Shown: positions 43,797 through 52,536, numbered from the stretch's first letter. The stretch: 64,000 nt of DNA from Bacteroidales bacterium (GCA_016290215.1 JAEETH010000009.1:1-64000), one strand, 5' to 3'. The notes: generated by a model from the sequence alone, not told the origin. Program-made: numbers and translations.

Positions 43797-44354
43797 ATGA
43801 AAGTTTTTCTTTTTGGCTATTCTTATTCAAACCTACATTCATTTTTCAATTATCGGTTCAGTGGCAGGAAAGATTTGTTATATTCTACATTGAACGATAA
43901 GCAAGAGGATACTTATACTTCGTGTATCAAAAGAGATAGCCTTCTATTCCAATATTATAATAGTCAACGAAATGAGGTCTCTAATCTAAATGTCAATAAT
44001 AATAATTTGATGGAGGTGGTAAAGGATCCAAATGTGAGAATGGTTGAGAAGTCAAAAGCTGTCATTAAAATGAAATTGGAAGAATCTTTAGCCAAAGCTA
44101 AATATATGATGATGTTATTTTCTAAGATAATAGATTTCTATTATCATAAAAGTCAATGGCATCAATCTGGAAGACTTATTACATGCTATCTTTCACCATT
44201 CCTATGTGAATGTCATTTTCATAACTCTGAATCGGGGATTAGGCCCCTTTTCAAGAAGGGGTGTAGATTATTAACCCCCAAAACAAATTCAGAGTATTAT
44301 GGTAATAAACATTCAAGTATTCAACAATTCAAATCCACGTTTTATCAAGGATAA
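43797..44354 (+). CDS. Hypothetical protein in an AT-rich patch
   Basis: 185 residues, starting MKVFLFGYSYSNLHSFFNYR right after a good -7 element. It is rich in Asn, Lys, Ser and Tyr; the middle is probably helical (VRMVEKSKAVIKMKLEESLA). No domain is recognised. Base composition is clearly more AT-rich than the flanking genes, pointing to transfer. Its 3' part contains paired GGGG/CCCC stretches (44235-44280) and overlaps the next small frame by 56 bases, so the true end or reality of this gene is uncertain. Confidence 0.4.
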   Translation: MKVFLFGYSYSNLHSFFNYRFSGRKDLLYSTLNDKQEDTYTSCIKRDSLLFQYYNSQRNEVSNLNVNNNNLMEVVKDPNVRMVEKSKAVIKMKLEESLAKAKYMMMLFSKIIDFYYHKSQWHQSGRLITCYLSPFLCECHFHNSESGIRPLFKKGCRLLTPKTNSEYYGNKHSSIQQFKSTFYQG

Positions 44355-44499
44355 AAAGAAGAAAAGTAAAAGGATTTCTTCGAACAAAGTATGTAATGGT
44401 AAGAAACGGCGAAAGCATAAGAAAAAAACAGATTGGGCTCTTGTAGTTATGGTGCTTCAGTTTGTGTTCACAATTCTTATTGCCTTACTTCAACTATGA
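44299..44499 (+). CDS. Small basic C-tail-anchored protein
   Basis: 66 residues: a very basic middle (KDKKKKSKR, GKKRRKHKKK) and a single C-terminal transmembrane helix (WALVVMVLQFVFTILIALLQ). Its stop codon overlaps the start of the HAD gene as ATGA, the usual sign of translational coupling, which supports it being real. The function is unknown; the basic segment could touch nucleic acid or lipid. The start could also be further in, as no good ribosome site is seen. Confidence 0.5.
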   Translation: MVINIQVFNNSNPRFIKDKKKKSKRISSNKVCNGKKRRKHKKKTDWALVVMVLQFVFTILIALLQL

Positions 44500-45104
44500 T
44501 TAAAAACCTCATCTTCGACTACGGCGGCGTGCTCCTCGACTGGAACCCGCATTACCTCTATGACCCTTATTTCGGCGATGTGGACAAGGCCGAATGGTTC
44601 CTCACCCACATCTGCACCTACGAGTGGAACGCCCAGCACGACAACGGCAAACCCATTGCGGAAGGTGTTGCGGAACTCATCGCCGAGCATCCCGAGTGGA
44701 AAAAGGAAATCGAGCTGTACTACGGCGAGTTCATGAAGATGATGGGCGGACAGATTCCTGGCATGGAGGAGTATGTCAAGGAACTGAAAGCCAAAGGGTT
44801 CCGAGTGTTCGGACTGTCCAATTGGTCGGAGGAGACCTTCGCCTTGGTGCGGCCGGTCTATCCTGTCCTCAACCTCATGGAAGACATGGTGATTTCGGGC
44901 ATCGAGCGGGTGATGAAGCCCGACACGAGGATTTTCCAACTGGCCTTGCAACGCTTCGGCATCAATGCCGAGGAAACAGTGTTTATTGATGACAACCCGA
45001 ATAATGTGGCGGCGGCGAATGCTTTGGGAATTACGGGGATATTGTTTGAGGGGAAAGTGAAGTTGGAAGAGACTCTGATGGGATTGCTTCGCAAGAAATC
45101 TTGA
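44496..45104 (+). CDS. HAD family phosphatase (YihX-like)
   Basis: 202 residues of the HAD superfamily, subfamily IA. Motif I is FDYGGVLLDW; its first Asp is the nucleophile and the usual second Asp is replaced by Gly, as in the YihX group. Motif II is GLSNWSEETF, motif III has the Lys in MKPDTRIFQLAL, and motif IV is FIDDNPNNVAAA. It probably removes phosphate from a small sugar phosphate or nucleotide. ATG 44496 overlaps the preceding small gene's stop. Confidence 0.87.
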   Translation: MIKNLIFDYGGVLLDWNPHYLYDPYFGDVDKAEWFLTHICTYEWNAQHDNGKPIAEGVAELIAEHPEWKKEIELYYGEFMKMMGGQIPGMEEYVKELKAKGFRVFGLSNWSEETFALVRPVYPVLNLMEDMVISGIERVMKPDTRIFQLALQRFGINAEETVFIDDNPNNVAAANALGITGILFEGKVKLEETLMGLLRKKS

Positions 45105-45121
45105 AAAAATCGAAAATAAAA

Positions 45122-45742
45122 TCATTCATTCAGCAAGTCGCGGAACATAAGCCTTGTGCGCAGTTTGCGAGGATGGCTTAGGCGTTCTGCCTTTTCCTGT
45201 TCGTCTTTTGGCGGTTTGGTGTACAAATCCTCGTCTTTCTCATTGGGGAAGAGAAACACAAAACCATTCTTTTCATAGAAACCTAGGACATCCTTCCTGT
45301 TTTTTGCATCAACAATAGCGAACCGACATCCAGTCTTGTTTGCGTCATTGAGGAACCACATTCGAACAAACTCCAATACTTCAGAACCAATCCCCATTCC
45401 AGAATATTTGGATGCCACGGCCAATCTGCCTATTAAGACACCAGGATAGCGTGTCAGCATCTTCTCTCGCTTTGTGATTCTCCACATTGCCTGACGGCGC
45501 GCACTTGGCAAGTCATAGATGCGAATGCTGTCGTTTGAAACAGTAAAACAAGCGACAATAGACGTTTTGTCTTCATTCATCCGAAAGCAATACGACTTTC
45601 CCATACGATAATAGGTGTAACGCAAATCGTCCTTCGAGAAGAACTCATCCATATCCTTGTCGCCACACTCAAAAGGCTGGCATTCTTTGAGAATGTCAGC
45701 GGTAAGTACATCAAGAGTACAATTTTCATCAAGAAACGCCAT
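45122..45742 (-). CDS. GNAT acetyltransferase, probable toxin
   Basis: 206 residues. The GNAT fold shows the acetyl-CoA loop RLAVASKYSGMGIGSEVLEF (Q/RxxGxG/A type) and strand-helix FAIVDAKNRKDVLGFYEKNGF. The N-terminal FECGDKDMDEFF and RMGKSYCFR regions match the TacT/AtaT-like toxin layout. Such toxins acetylate aminoacyl-tRNA and stop translation. A small gene 3 bases upstream is the likely antitoxin. A housekeeping acetyltransferase is the alternative. Confidence 0.78.
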   Translation of the reverse strand: MAFLDENCTLDVLTADILKECQPFECGDKDMDEFFSKDDLRYTYYRMGKSYCFRMNEDKTSIVACFTVSNDSIRIYDLPSARRQAMWRITKREKMLTRYPGVLIGRLAVASKYSGMGIGSEVLEFVRMWFLNDANKTGCRFAIVDAKNRKDVLGFYEKNGFVFLFPNEKDEDLYTKPPKDEQEKAERLSHPRKLRTRLMFRDLLNE

Positions 45743-45745
45743 AAC

Positions 45746-45922
45746 TCACAAACTGAGATTGGACCTTTCCAAAATCCTACACATCGCAATGTAACTCGGA
45801 TCCTTAGTAATGTCGCGCTTGGGACGCTCGTCAAATTCACGCTCTGCCTCGTCTGCCATGTCGCGGAAGCGACGGGCAGCATCCCCGTAAAGCGTCGGTA
45901 TCGCCTTAATCGCCGTTGCCAT
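45746..45922 (-). CDS. Probable antitoxin of the GNAT pair
   Basis: 58 residues, starting MATAIKAIPTLYGDAARRF. A short beta-strand-like start is followed by an acidic helix (DMADEAEREFDERPKRDI). It lies directly upstream of the GNAT gene with a 3-base gap and a shared promoter. Small size, order and spacing fit the antitoxin of a type II pair. Start 45922 is chosen because the longer frame runs over the promoter. I have not matched it to a named antitoxin family. Confidence 0.6.
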   Translation of the reverse strand: MATAIKAIPTLYGDAARRFRDMADEAEREFDERPKRDITKDPSYIAMCRILERSNLSL

Positions 45923-45953
45923 AATCTCTTCTCCTTTAATCTGTTTTACGCTG

Positions 45954-45961
45954 CAAAGATA
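45954..45961 (-). promoter_or_regulatory. -7 promoter element of the toxin-antitoxin pair
   Basis: TATCTTTG followed by CAGCG on the minus strand, 32 bases before the antitoxin ATG. Confidence 0.6.
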
Positions 45962-46024
45962 ATCACAATTTCCCAAAAAATGGATTTATAAGAGAAAAAA
46001 GTGTCATCATTGAATAGTATTTTG

Positions 46025-46032
46025 TAACTTTG
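46025..46032 (+). promoter_or_regulatory. -7 promoter element of the zinc-ribbon/nnr operon
   Basis: TAACTTTG followed by CAGG, 24 bases before the ATG at 46056 and divergent from the toxin-antitoxin promoter. Confidence 0.6.
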
Positions 46033-46055
46033 CAGGTGACAAATAAGGAAGCGTT

Positions 46056-46241
46056 ATGTATTGTCCAAAATGTGGAAGTAAAAGAATTGTAACAGGCAGA
46101 CGTGGATTCGATTGGAGAAACGGACTCATTGGCTCTATGTTTCTGGGTGATAATGGTATCCTGGCTGGCCTTATCGGCAGTCGTGATATTGTCTGCAAAT
46201 GCAAGCATTGTGGTTTTGTTTGGAAAGTGGAGGGTAGATAA
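46056..46241 (+). CDS. Small zinc-ribbon protein
   Basis: 61 residues with two metal-binding knuckles, YCPKCGS near the start and CKCKHCGFVW near the end (CxxC ... CxCxxC), around a Gly-rich hydrophobic middle (GLIGSMFLGDNGILAGLIGS). It is probably a zinc-ribbon of unknown role. The stop TAA and the next ATG share one base (TAATG), so it is coupled to the NAD(P)HX repair gene. Confidence 0.72.
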   Translation: MYCPKCGSKRIVTGRRGFDWRNGLIGSMFLGDNGILAGLIGSRDIVCKCKHCGFVWKVEGR

Positions 46242-47749
46242 TGAAAATCCTATCAGTAGAACAAATAAGAGAAGCCGACCGCTACACGATAGAAAACGAA
46301 CCTATCGAGTCCGTTGACTTGATGGAACGCGCCGCCACCAAGGTTTTTGAATGGCTCTACCGCCGCACGCCGCGCGAGAAGACCATCAAGATCTTCTGCG
46401 GCATGGGCAACAACGGCGGCGACGGTCTCGTGGTGGCCCGTCTGCTAAACGAGCAAGAGATTGTCCCACAGGTGTTTATGGTACGCTACAGCGACCGCAT
46501 GAGCCACGACTGTGAGGTGAACTACTATCGCCTCGTGAACGAGACCAAGGTGCCGATGTTCGACATCCTCACTGAGGACGACTTCCCGAAAGTCGATGCC
46601 AACGATGTGGTGGTCGACGCCATCTTCGGCTCGGGCCTCAACCGTCCGCCGCAGGGCATGACCGCCGACTTGATCGCCTACCTCAACCAGAGCAAGGCCA
46701 TCCGCGTGGCTATCGACATCCCTTCGGGCCTTTTCGCCGACGAGCCCAGCGCCTTGGGTTTCGTCTTCAAGGCCGACTATACGCTTACCTTCCAAAATCC
46801 CAAGTTGGCTTTCCTGCTGCCCGAAAACGACCCGTATGTGGGCCGCTTCGAGGTCTTGGACATCGGCCTACATCCGCGCTATCTGGAAGAGGTGGAGACC
46901 AATAACCTGCTGACCGTCAAGGCGATGGTGAAGCCGATTTTGCACAACCGCACGAAATACTCCCACAAAGGCACATACGGTCACGCCCTGCTGATTGCCG
47001 GCTCCGAAGGCAAGACGGGCGCGGCTTTATTAGGCGCAAAAGCCTGCGTGCGCACGGGTGTCGGTCTGCTGAGTGTTCATCTGCCTAAGGTGGCGCAGCT
47101 GCCCATGCAGACCGCTATCCCCGAAGCTATGATTGATGGCGACGAATCAGAAACTTGCTTCTCGATATTTGGCAAATTGGATGCTTTTACCGCTGTGGGT
47201 GTAGGTCCTGGCTTGGGCAAGGCCGATGACACCGTCTGCGCCTTAAAACGTCTCATCCAAGAGGTGCAAGTGCCTTTAGTCATGGATGCCGATGCCTTGA
47301 ACATCCTCTCCGACAACCCCACTTGGCTGCCGTTCCTGCCTGCAAAAACGATACTGACCCCGCATCCCAAGGAGTTTGAACGCTTGGTGGGTAAGGCCTC
47401 GACTTCGTTCGAGCGTCTTGAGAAACAAAGGGAACTGGCCACCAAATACAACCTTGTCGTCATCGTGAAGGGTGCGCATACCACCGTCGCGATGCCCAAT
47501 GGCACCATCTTCTTCAACACCACGGGCAACCCTGGTATGGCTACAGCGGGCAGCGGCGATGTGCTGACGGGCATCATCCTTTCGCTTTTGGCGCAACGCT
47601 ATTCGCCCGAGGAAGCTGCCGTTTTGGGCGTCTATCTCCACGGCCTCGCGGGCGACCTCGCCGCCGACGAGATAGGGCAGGAGGCTTTGATAGCTTCCGA
47701 CATTACGGAGCATTTGGGAAAGGCATACGCTTTACTTCGCTCAAAATAG
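46241..47749 (+). CDS. nnr: Bifunctional NAD(P)H-hydrate epimerase / ADP-dependent dehydratase
   Basis: 502 residues, a fusion of YjeF_N (epimerase, about 1-215; MKILSVEQIREADRYTI, CGMGNNGGDGLVVARLL, VDAIFGSGLNRPP) and a ribokinase-like dehydratase (about 225-500; YSHKGTYGHALLIAGS, VMDADALNIL, LTPHPKEFERL, TGNPGMATAGSGDVLTG). It repairs damaged NADHX and NADPHX. The length fits the bifunctional bacterial form. It is translated from the zinc-ribbon operon. Confidence 0.95.
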   Translation: MKILSVEQIREADRYTIENEPIESVDLMERAATKVFEWLYRRTPREKTIKIFCGMGNNGGDGLVVARLLNEQEIVPQVFMVRYSDRMSHDCEVNYYRLVNETKVPMFDILTEDDFPKVDANDVVVDAIFGSGLNRPPQGMTADLIAYLNQSKAIRVAIDIPSGLFADEPSALGFVFKADYTLTFQNPKLAFLLPENDPYVGRFEVLDIGLHPRYLEEVETNNLLTVKAMVKPILHNRTKYSHKGTYGHALLIAGSEGKTGAALLGAKACVRTGVGLLSVHLPKVAQLPMQTAIPEAMIDGDESETCFSIFGKLDAFTAVGVGPGLGKADDTVCALKRLIQEVQVPLVMDADALNILSDNPTWLPFLPAKTILTPHPKEFERLVGKASTSFERLEKQRELATKYNLVVIVKGAHTTVAMPNGTIFFNTTGNPGMATAGSGDVLTGIILSLLAQRYSPEEAAVLGVYLHGLAGDLAADEIGQEALIASDITEHLGKAYALLRSK

Positions 47750-47777
47750 TATCTGGAAATAACGTAAAGTGCTGTAG

Positions 47778-49013
47778 ATGAGCTATTTGATAAAAAAGTT
47801 GTTTGTGTGCTTTGTGCTATGTTTCAGCCTGATAAGGGCTTATGCCCAAGAATGTGGTTGTACCGACCCGCGAGCCATTAACTATGAACCTAATGCTACG
47901 GTTAACGATGGCAGTTGTACATATCCTTATACTATTGTAACACCTTATTTTTCAACTGCTTTACCTACTTTACTGAATGGCAGTTCGGGACTGATGTTTT
48001 TTGACGAGATGTTGTTTACCCACAATGACCATGACGACCAAAGCCTTTTCCAAATTGATAGCACCGATGGTCACATCATCGAACAATTGTACTTCTCGGG
48101 CATCCCTTTTCAAGATGTGGAGGACTGTGACCACGACAGTCTTTACGTCTATCTCGGTGATACGGGAAACAACAGCTTTGGTAATAGAACGGACCTCCAT
48201 TTTTTGCGCATCTTGAAATCATCATTGCAGTCCGACAATCCCATCATCGACACGTTGTGGTTTTCTTATGTCGACCAGGTGGATTTCTTATCTTGTCCTG
48301 ACAACACTACCGATTTTGATTGCGAGGCCTTCATTGTCGTCGGCGATAGCATCTATCTCTTTACCAAGCAATGGACCACGCAGCATACAGCCTTGTATGC
48401 GTTGCCTAAAACACCTGGCACTCACGTTGCCCAACGCAAAAGCGAGTTCGCCGTCAATGGTTTGGTGACATCGGCTTGTTATATCCCTGAAAACCAACAG
48501 ATAGTGCTTTGCGGATACAGTACTATCATGCAGCCGTTTGTCGTATTGCTTTATGATTATCATGGTACAGATTTCTTTTCTGGAAACAAGCGAAAAATAA
48601 GTCTGAACCTGTCTTTTCATCAGGTGGAGGCCATTGCGCATCGTGGTGCATATCATTTTTATTTGACGAACGAATACATCTCGCAATTCGGCGTTAGCCT
48701 CGCCGCCAAGTTCCATAAACTCGATTTGTCGGCGTATCTCATGCCCATTGACCCCGATGGTCTGTCGGAAAACAAGGAAGGCCTATCGTTTGAAATGTAT
48801 CCCAATCCTACCAAGGATTTGTTGTATTTCAGTGGTTTACAAATGGTTTCTGGGAGTTATGAAATTTTCAACGAAATGGGCCAGCTTATGCAAAGCGGTC
48901 AATGGGAGCAGGGCTTGACCGAGATTTGTCTTCCTTCGTTGCCAGGTGGTATACATTATCTTAGGGTAAATTCTGACGGGAAGAGCGGGACAAAACGCTT
49001 TATTGTAGAATAG
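47778..49013 (+). CDS. Secreted T9SS cargo protein, hypothetical
   Basis: 411 residues: a signal peptide (LFVCFVLCFSLIRAYA); a small cysteine motif (CGCTDPRAINYEPNATVNDG, SC) of the kind repeated in Bacteroidota surface proteins; a beta-rich, perhaps propeller-like middle; and a C-terminal type IX sorting domain (FEMYPNPTKDLLYFSG, GIHYLRVNSDGKSGTKRFIV). It would cross the outer membrane by the type IX system and be anchored or released. The function of the middle part is unknown. It implies that the genome encodes a type IX system elsewhere. Confidence 0.82.
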   Translation: MSYLIKKLFVCFVLCFSLIRAYAQECGCTDPRAINYEPNATVNDGSCTYPYTIVTPYFSTALPTLLNGSSGLMFFDEMLFTHNDHDDQSLFQIDSTDGHIIEQLYFSGIPFQDVEDCDHDSLYVYLGDTGNNSFGNRTDLHFLRILKSSLQSDNPIIDTLWFSYVDQVDFLSCPDNTTDFDCEAFIVVGDSIYLFTKQWTTQHTALYALPKTPGTHVAQRKSEFAVNGLVTSACYIPENQQIVLCGYSTIMQPFVVLLYDYHGTDFFSGNKRKISLNLSFHQVEAIAHRGAYHFYLTNEYISQFGVSLAAKFHKLDLSAYLMPIDPDGLSENKEGLSFEMYPNPTKDLLYFSGLQMVSGSYEIFNEMGQLMQSGQWEQGLTEICLPSLPGGIHYLRVNSDGKSGTKRFIVE

Positions 49014-49045
49014 AAATTTTTTAATGCAATTTATTGTTATACAGC

Positions 49046-50374
49046 ATGCTGAAAACCTCCATATCCAACCGAGAGATTTGGCGCATCGCTTACCCCATCA
49101 TGTTGGGTAACCTGGCGCAGACCATCATCACCTTTACCGACACTGCTTTCTTGGGTCACCTCGGCACCATCGAGTTGAGTGCCTCCATGATGGCAGGCTT
49201 GTTTTACTTCGTCTTCACCACTTTGGCGATGGGTTTTGCCGTGGGCATACAGATCTTCATCGCGCGACGTTACGGCGAGGGCAACTTCAGCAAAATCGGC
49301 GTGGTGTTTCAGCATGGGGCAGCGTTTGTGTTGGGCTTGGGCATCTTGCTGTTCAGTATCTTGTTCTTCTTCAGCCATAGGCTGTTGCATGTCATCATCG
49401 AGTCAGAAAACATCTATGTAGCGGCCAACGAATACTTGAAATTCAGGCAGTTCGGCATCATGTTCGTGGTGTTCAACTTCCTGTTCCGCTCCTTCTATGT
49501 CGGCATCAGCAGCACCAAGGTCATCACCTTTTCGACCATCATTATGGCGGTGGTCAACATCTTCTTTGACTGGGCTTTGATCTTCGGTAATGTGGGCTTG
49601 CCCGAAATGGGCATCGGCGGTGCGGCGTTGGCTTCGTTGTTGGCTGAAATCACGGCGTTTTTCTTCTTCTGGATTTACACCTACATCAAGATACCGCATG
49701 AGGAGTACGGCATGTTCCGTTGGCACAAGTGGCAGCCCGCCTTGATGGGCGACATCCTCAAGGTGGCCTTCCCGAGCATGATTCAGCGTTTGTTCTCGTT
49801 CGGCGCTTGGTTCATCTTCTTCGTTATGATCGAGAAGATGGGCGAGACGGCCATTGGGGTCTCGTCGGTGGTCCGCAGCACCTATATGATCCTCATCATC
49901 CCAGGCATCGCCTTCGCCTCGACCGCCAACACCTTGACGAGCCGCATCATCGGTGAGGGCAAGAGCAACGAAGTGATGTCGACCATCTGGAAAGTGGTGA
50001 AAAACAGCTTTTTGTGTGGTGTGGTTTTAGTTGCAGTAGTGGCGACTATCCCGCAACTCGTCCTTCAGATTTACACGGATGACCTCGCTTTGGCGCAGGC
50101 CGCCATTCCTTCGGTCTATGTGATATGTGTCGCCACGCTGCTGGGTGCTTTCTCCATGACCTTCTTTGAGGCCGTTTCGGGTACGGGCAACACCACGGCT
50201 GCCATGGCTTTGGAGTTTGGCATCCTCATCATCTACATCATCTATGTCTTCCTGATGTCGAAGACCTCCACCATTGCCGGTGTTTGGACTGCCGAGTGGG
50301 TCTACAACATCTCCATTGGTCTGATTTCGTTGGTCTACATCTGGAAGGCAGACTGGGGGAAGAAGAGGATTTGA
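49046..50374 (+). CDS. MATE family efflux transporter
   Basis: 442 residues with about twelve transmembrane helices in two related halves. The N-terminal half has IAYPIMLGNLAQTIITFTDT and FLGHLG, the MATE start signature; the second half repeats it with VAFPSMIQRLFSFGAWFIFF. It would export drugs or metabolites in exchange for Na+ or H+. ATG 49046 is chosen over TTG 49034. The gap to the T9SS gene is 32 bases with no clear promoter, so it may be read together with it. Confidence 0.92.
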   Translation: MLKTSISNREIWRIAYPIMLGNLAQTIITFTDTAFLGHLGTIELSASMMAGLFYFVFTTLAMGFAVGIQIFIARRYGEGNFSKIGVVFQHGAAFVLGLGILLFSILFFFSHRLLHVIIESENIYVAANEYLKFRQFGIMFVVFNFLFRSFYVGISSTKVITFSTIIMAVVNIFFDWALIFGNVGLPEMGIGGAALASLLAEITAFFFFWIYTYIKIPHEEYGMFRWHKWQPALMGDILKVAFPSMIQRLFSFGAWFIFFVMIEKMGETAIGVSSVVRSTYMILIIPGIAFASTANTLTSRIIGEGKSNEVMSTIWKVVKNSFLCGVVLVAVVATIPQLVLQIYTDDLALAQAAIPSVYVICVATLLGAFSMTFFEAVSGTGNTTAAMALEFGILIIYIIYVFLMSKTSTIAGVWTAEWVYNISIGLISLVYIWKADWGKKRI

Positions 50375-50387
50375 GGCTGGTTTATAC

Positions 50388-50600
50388 GGAGGTTGAAACC
50401 TCTGAGGTACTGTCGCTTTTTGTTGCGGAGGTTGAAACCTCCGATGTGATAGGGTCGTCCCTTCGGGACTATGTGTGATGCGATGCTTGGGAGAGGGCGG
50501 AGGTTGAAACCTCCGATGGGGTAGGGCTCTACCGTTGCTTTTGCGGAGGTTGAAACCTCAGATGAATTAGGGGCGTCCTTTCAGGACTCTTTGAGCTGAA
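50388..50600. repeat. Cluster of GGAGGTTGAAACCTC palindromes
   Basis: Four copies of the 15-base palindrome lie at 50388, 50427, 50499 and 50545, each followed by CTGA, CGAT or AGAT. Two blocks of GTCCCTTCGGGACT-type hairpin (50457 and 50575) lie among them. Nothing else is seen in the 304-base gap except the promoter of the next gene. Confidence 0.85.
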
Positions 50601-50645
50601 TTCCTAAATTCTGCAATAAGTTCATTCCCAAATCAAAAATAGTTG

Positions 50646-50653
50646 TATTTTTG
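50646..50653 (+). promoter_or_regulatory. -7 promoter element of the DUF4369 gene
   Basis: TATTTTTG followed by CCTC, 25 bases before the ATG at 50679. Confidence 0.6.
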
Positions 50654-50678
50654 CCTCTCACATTAAAATAATTATGCT

Positions 50679-51368
50679 ATGAAACGTATCCTTTTTGCTC
50701 TTATGGCTTTGGCAGTGCTGTGCGCCTGCAATGAAAACAATGACAATGTGTGTACCATCAGCGGAACCTTGACGGACCCGGTGGATTCCGTGCGCTTAGT
50801 GGATATGTCGGGAGACTTGTTGGACGTCGCTGCTGTATCCAACGGGAATTTTGTCTTGAAATGCGAAATCGACCCCGAGACGGGTGTCAGCATCCTTAGA
50901 GGGCCACTGCCTTCGGGAGAGGTTTGCTATGTAGAAGAATCCATGGGTTATGACCCTATTCCGCTCATACCGGATGCCAAGGAAATCAGGGTTGACATTG
51001 CTGAGGGTAATTCGAAAATAACAGGCAGCCCTCTCTCGCAAGAAATCCAGGATTTTCAGCAGTGGGCGATGAATACCTATTTAGGTGATGTGGAAACGAT
51101 TAGCGCTTTGGAGGAGGCCGGCGACTCGATTGGGATAGTGAAAACAAGTGAGGAGTTGGCCAATAAGATGGCAACTCGCTGCCGTGAAGTCTATCAGGCA
51201 CATAAGAACGATGCCATTGGTGCGCAGGCTTTGAATCTTTTAGTGGAATTTGCTGATGAGGACGAATTCATCGCATTATACGAGCAAGGCGGGAAAGCCG
51301 TCAAGTCCGATGCCGGTTTGGGGGGCTATTACGAGCACCTGAAGTCCTTGTCCGAGGAAGCAGAGTAA
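50679..51368 (+). CDS. DUF4369-like lipoprotein
   Basis: 229 residues with a lipoprotein signal (lipobox VLCAC, Cys17). The beta-rich N-terminal half (CTISGTLTDPVDSVRLVDM, NGNFVLKCEIDPETGVSILR) resembles DUF4369, the domain that often precedes thioredoxin-like domains in Bacteroidota lipoproteins. Here the thioredoxin part is absent and a helical C-terminus follows. It is probably periplasmic, facing from a membrane anchor. The exact role is unknown. Confidence 0.72.
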   Translation: MKRILFALMALAVLCACNENNDNVCTISGTLTDPVDSVRLVDMSGDLLDVAAVSNGNFVLKCEIDPETGVSILRGPLPSGEVCYVEESMGYDPIPLIPDAKEIRVDIAEGNSKITGSPLSQEIQDFQQWAMNTYLGDVETISALEEAGDSIGIVKTSEELANKMATRCREVYQAHKNDAIGAQALNLLVEFADEDEFIALYEQGGKAVKSDAGLGGYYEHLKSLSEEAE

Positions 51369-51417
51369 AAGATGTTCTCACAACAATAAAGCAAACCTTC
51401 TCATCAAACGGTTTTAT

Positions 51418-52329
51418 ATGAGAACCCCCACATTATTCAAGGAATACATCTGGTTGGTGAACACCATCCACAGCGCCAAGCGGATTTCGTTTGCCGACAT
51501 CAACGAGAGATGGCTGCGGACGGAGATGAGCGAAGGCATCCCGTTGAGTCGCACCACCTTCAACCGCCACAAGGACGCCATCGAGGACATCTTCGGCATC
51601 TACATCGACTGCGACCGCAAGGATGGTTACCGTTATTTCATAGGCAACGAGGAAGTGTTGCACGAGGACTCGGTGCAGAATTGGATGCTCTCCACGTTGA
51701 CGGTGAACAACCTCATCAGTGAGAGCATGGGCTTGCAACGCCGCATCGTGCTCGAAAACATCCCATCCAACGGCGAGCTGCTGGAGCGGGTGCTTCGCGC
51801 CATGAATGAAGGCAAGAAAGTCACGGTTCGGTATCGGCGTTACCAAGCCAAGGAGTCGAGGACGTTCAACTTGTCGCCGTATTGCATCAAGCTGTTCCGG
51901 CAACGGTGGTATCTGTTGGGCCGTTTCGACGATGGCGGCTTTGCTATGTTCTCGTTCGACCGCATGGAAGACATCACCGCTATCGATGAAACCTTCAAGA
52001 TGGATCCCGACTTTGATGCGACGGAATTCTTCGGCGAGTGCTATGGCGTGGTCATCGGCGATGGGAGCCAGCCTGTGCGCGTTGTGCTTCGTGCCTTTGG
52101 CATGGAACGGTATTATTTGCGCGACTTGCCTTTGCACCACACGCAAAAGGAACTCCAATGCGATGAGCAGCAAGACTTTGCCGACTTTGAACTCAATTTG
52201 CGACCCACCACCGACTTCAAGGGACAGTTGCTTTCGCGAGGTGCTTGGCTGAAAGTGCTTGAACCGCAATGGTTGGCTGATGAAATGCGGCAGTGGCATG
52301 AGGATTCCGCGAGGATGTATCAAACATGA
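51418..52329 (+). CDS. WYL-domain transcriptional regulator (copy 2)
   Basis: 303 residues. It aligns along its length with the WYL protein at 14638: KEYIWLVNTIHSAKRIS, IPLSRTTFNRHKDAIEDIFG (DNA-binding part), NWMLSTLTVN, PYCIKLFRQRWYLLGRF (WYL core), FDRMEDI, and DLPLHHTQKEL. It is likely a ligand-responsive repressor or activator. The next gene, for a HIRAN protein, has an unusual promoter 130 bases downstream of this stop and could be its target. The start MRTPTLFKEY matches that chosen for the paralogue. Confidence 0.88.
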   Translation: MRTPTLFKEYIWLVNTIHSAKRISFADINERWLRTEMSEGIPLSRTTFNRHKDAIEDIFGIYIDCDRKDGYRYFIGNEEVLHEDSVQNWMLSTLTVNNLISESMGLQRRIVLENIPSNGELLERVLRAMNEGKKVTVRYRRYQAKESRTFNLSPYCIKLFRQRWYLLGRFDDGGFAMFSFDRMEDITAIDETFKMDPDFDATEFFGECYGVVIGDGSQPVRVVLRAFGMERYYLRDLPLHHTQKELQCDEQQDFADFELNLRPTTDFKGQLLSRGAWLKVLEPQWLADEMRQWHEDSARMYQT

Positions 52330-52450
52330 ATTAACAAAGAAAAAGTTATATAAAACACGAATTATCAGAAATATATCACGAATTGTCATTAATTGTGATT
52401 TTTGAAAAATTTGTGTCCAATTTATGGAAATTCGTGTAAAAAACGAAAAA

Positions 52451-52496
52451 ACTTTGAACCTGTACCGTGATTTGGGACAAGTGGCTTCTATTTTTG
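52451..52496 (+). promoter_or_regulatory. Atypical promoter of the HIRAN gene
   Basis: ACTTTGAACCTGTACCGTGA (52451-52470), TTTG, 14 bases (GGACAAGTGGCTTC), then TATTTTTG (52489-52496). The first 24 bases are identical to those at 54597-54620. In that copy ACCTGT and ACAGGT form an inverted repeat 13 bases apart; here the right half is ACAAGT. Confidence 0.65.
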
Positions 52497-52536
52497 CCTC
52501 GTAATTCGATGTTAAACCCTAAAAAACAACACAATT

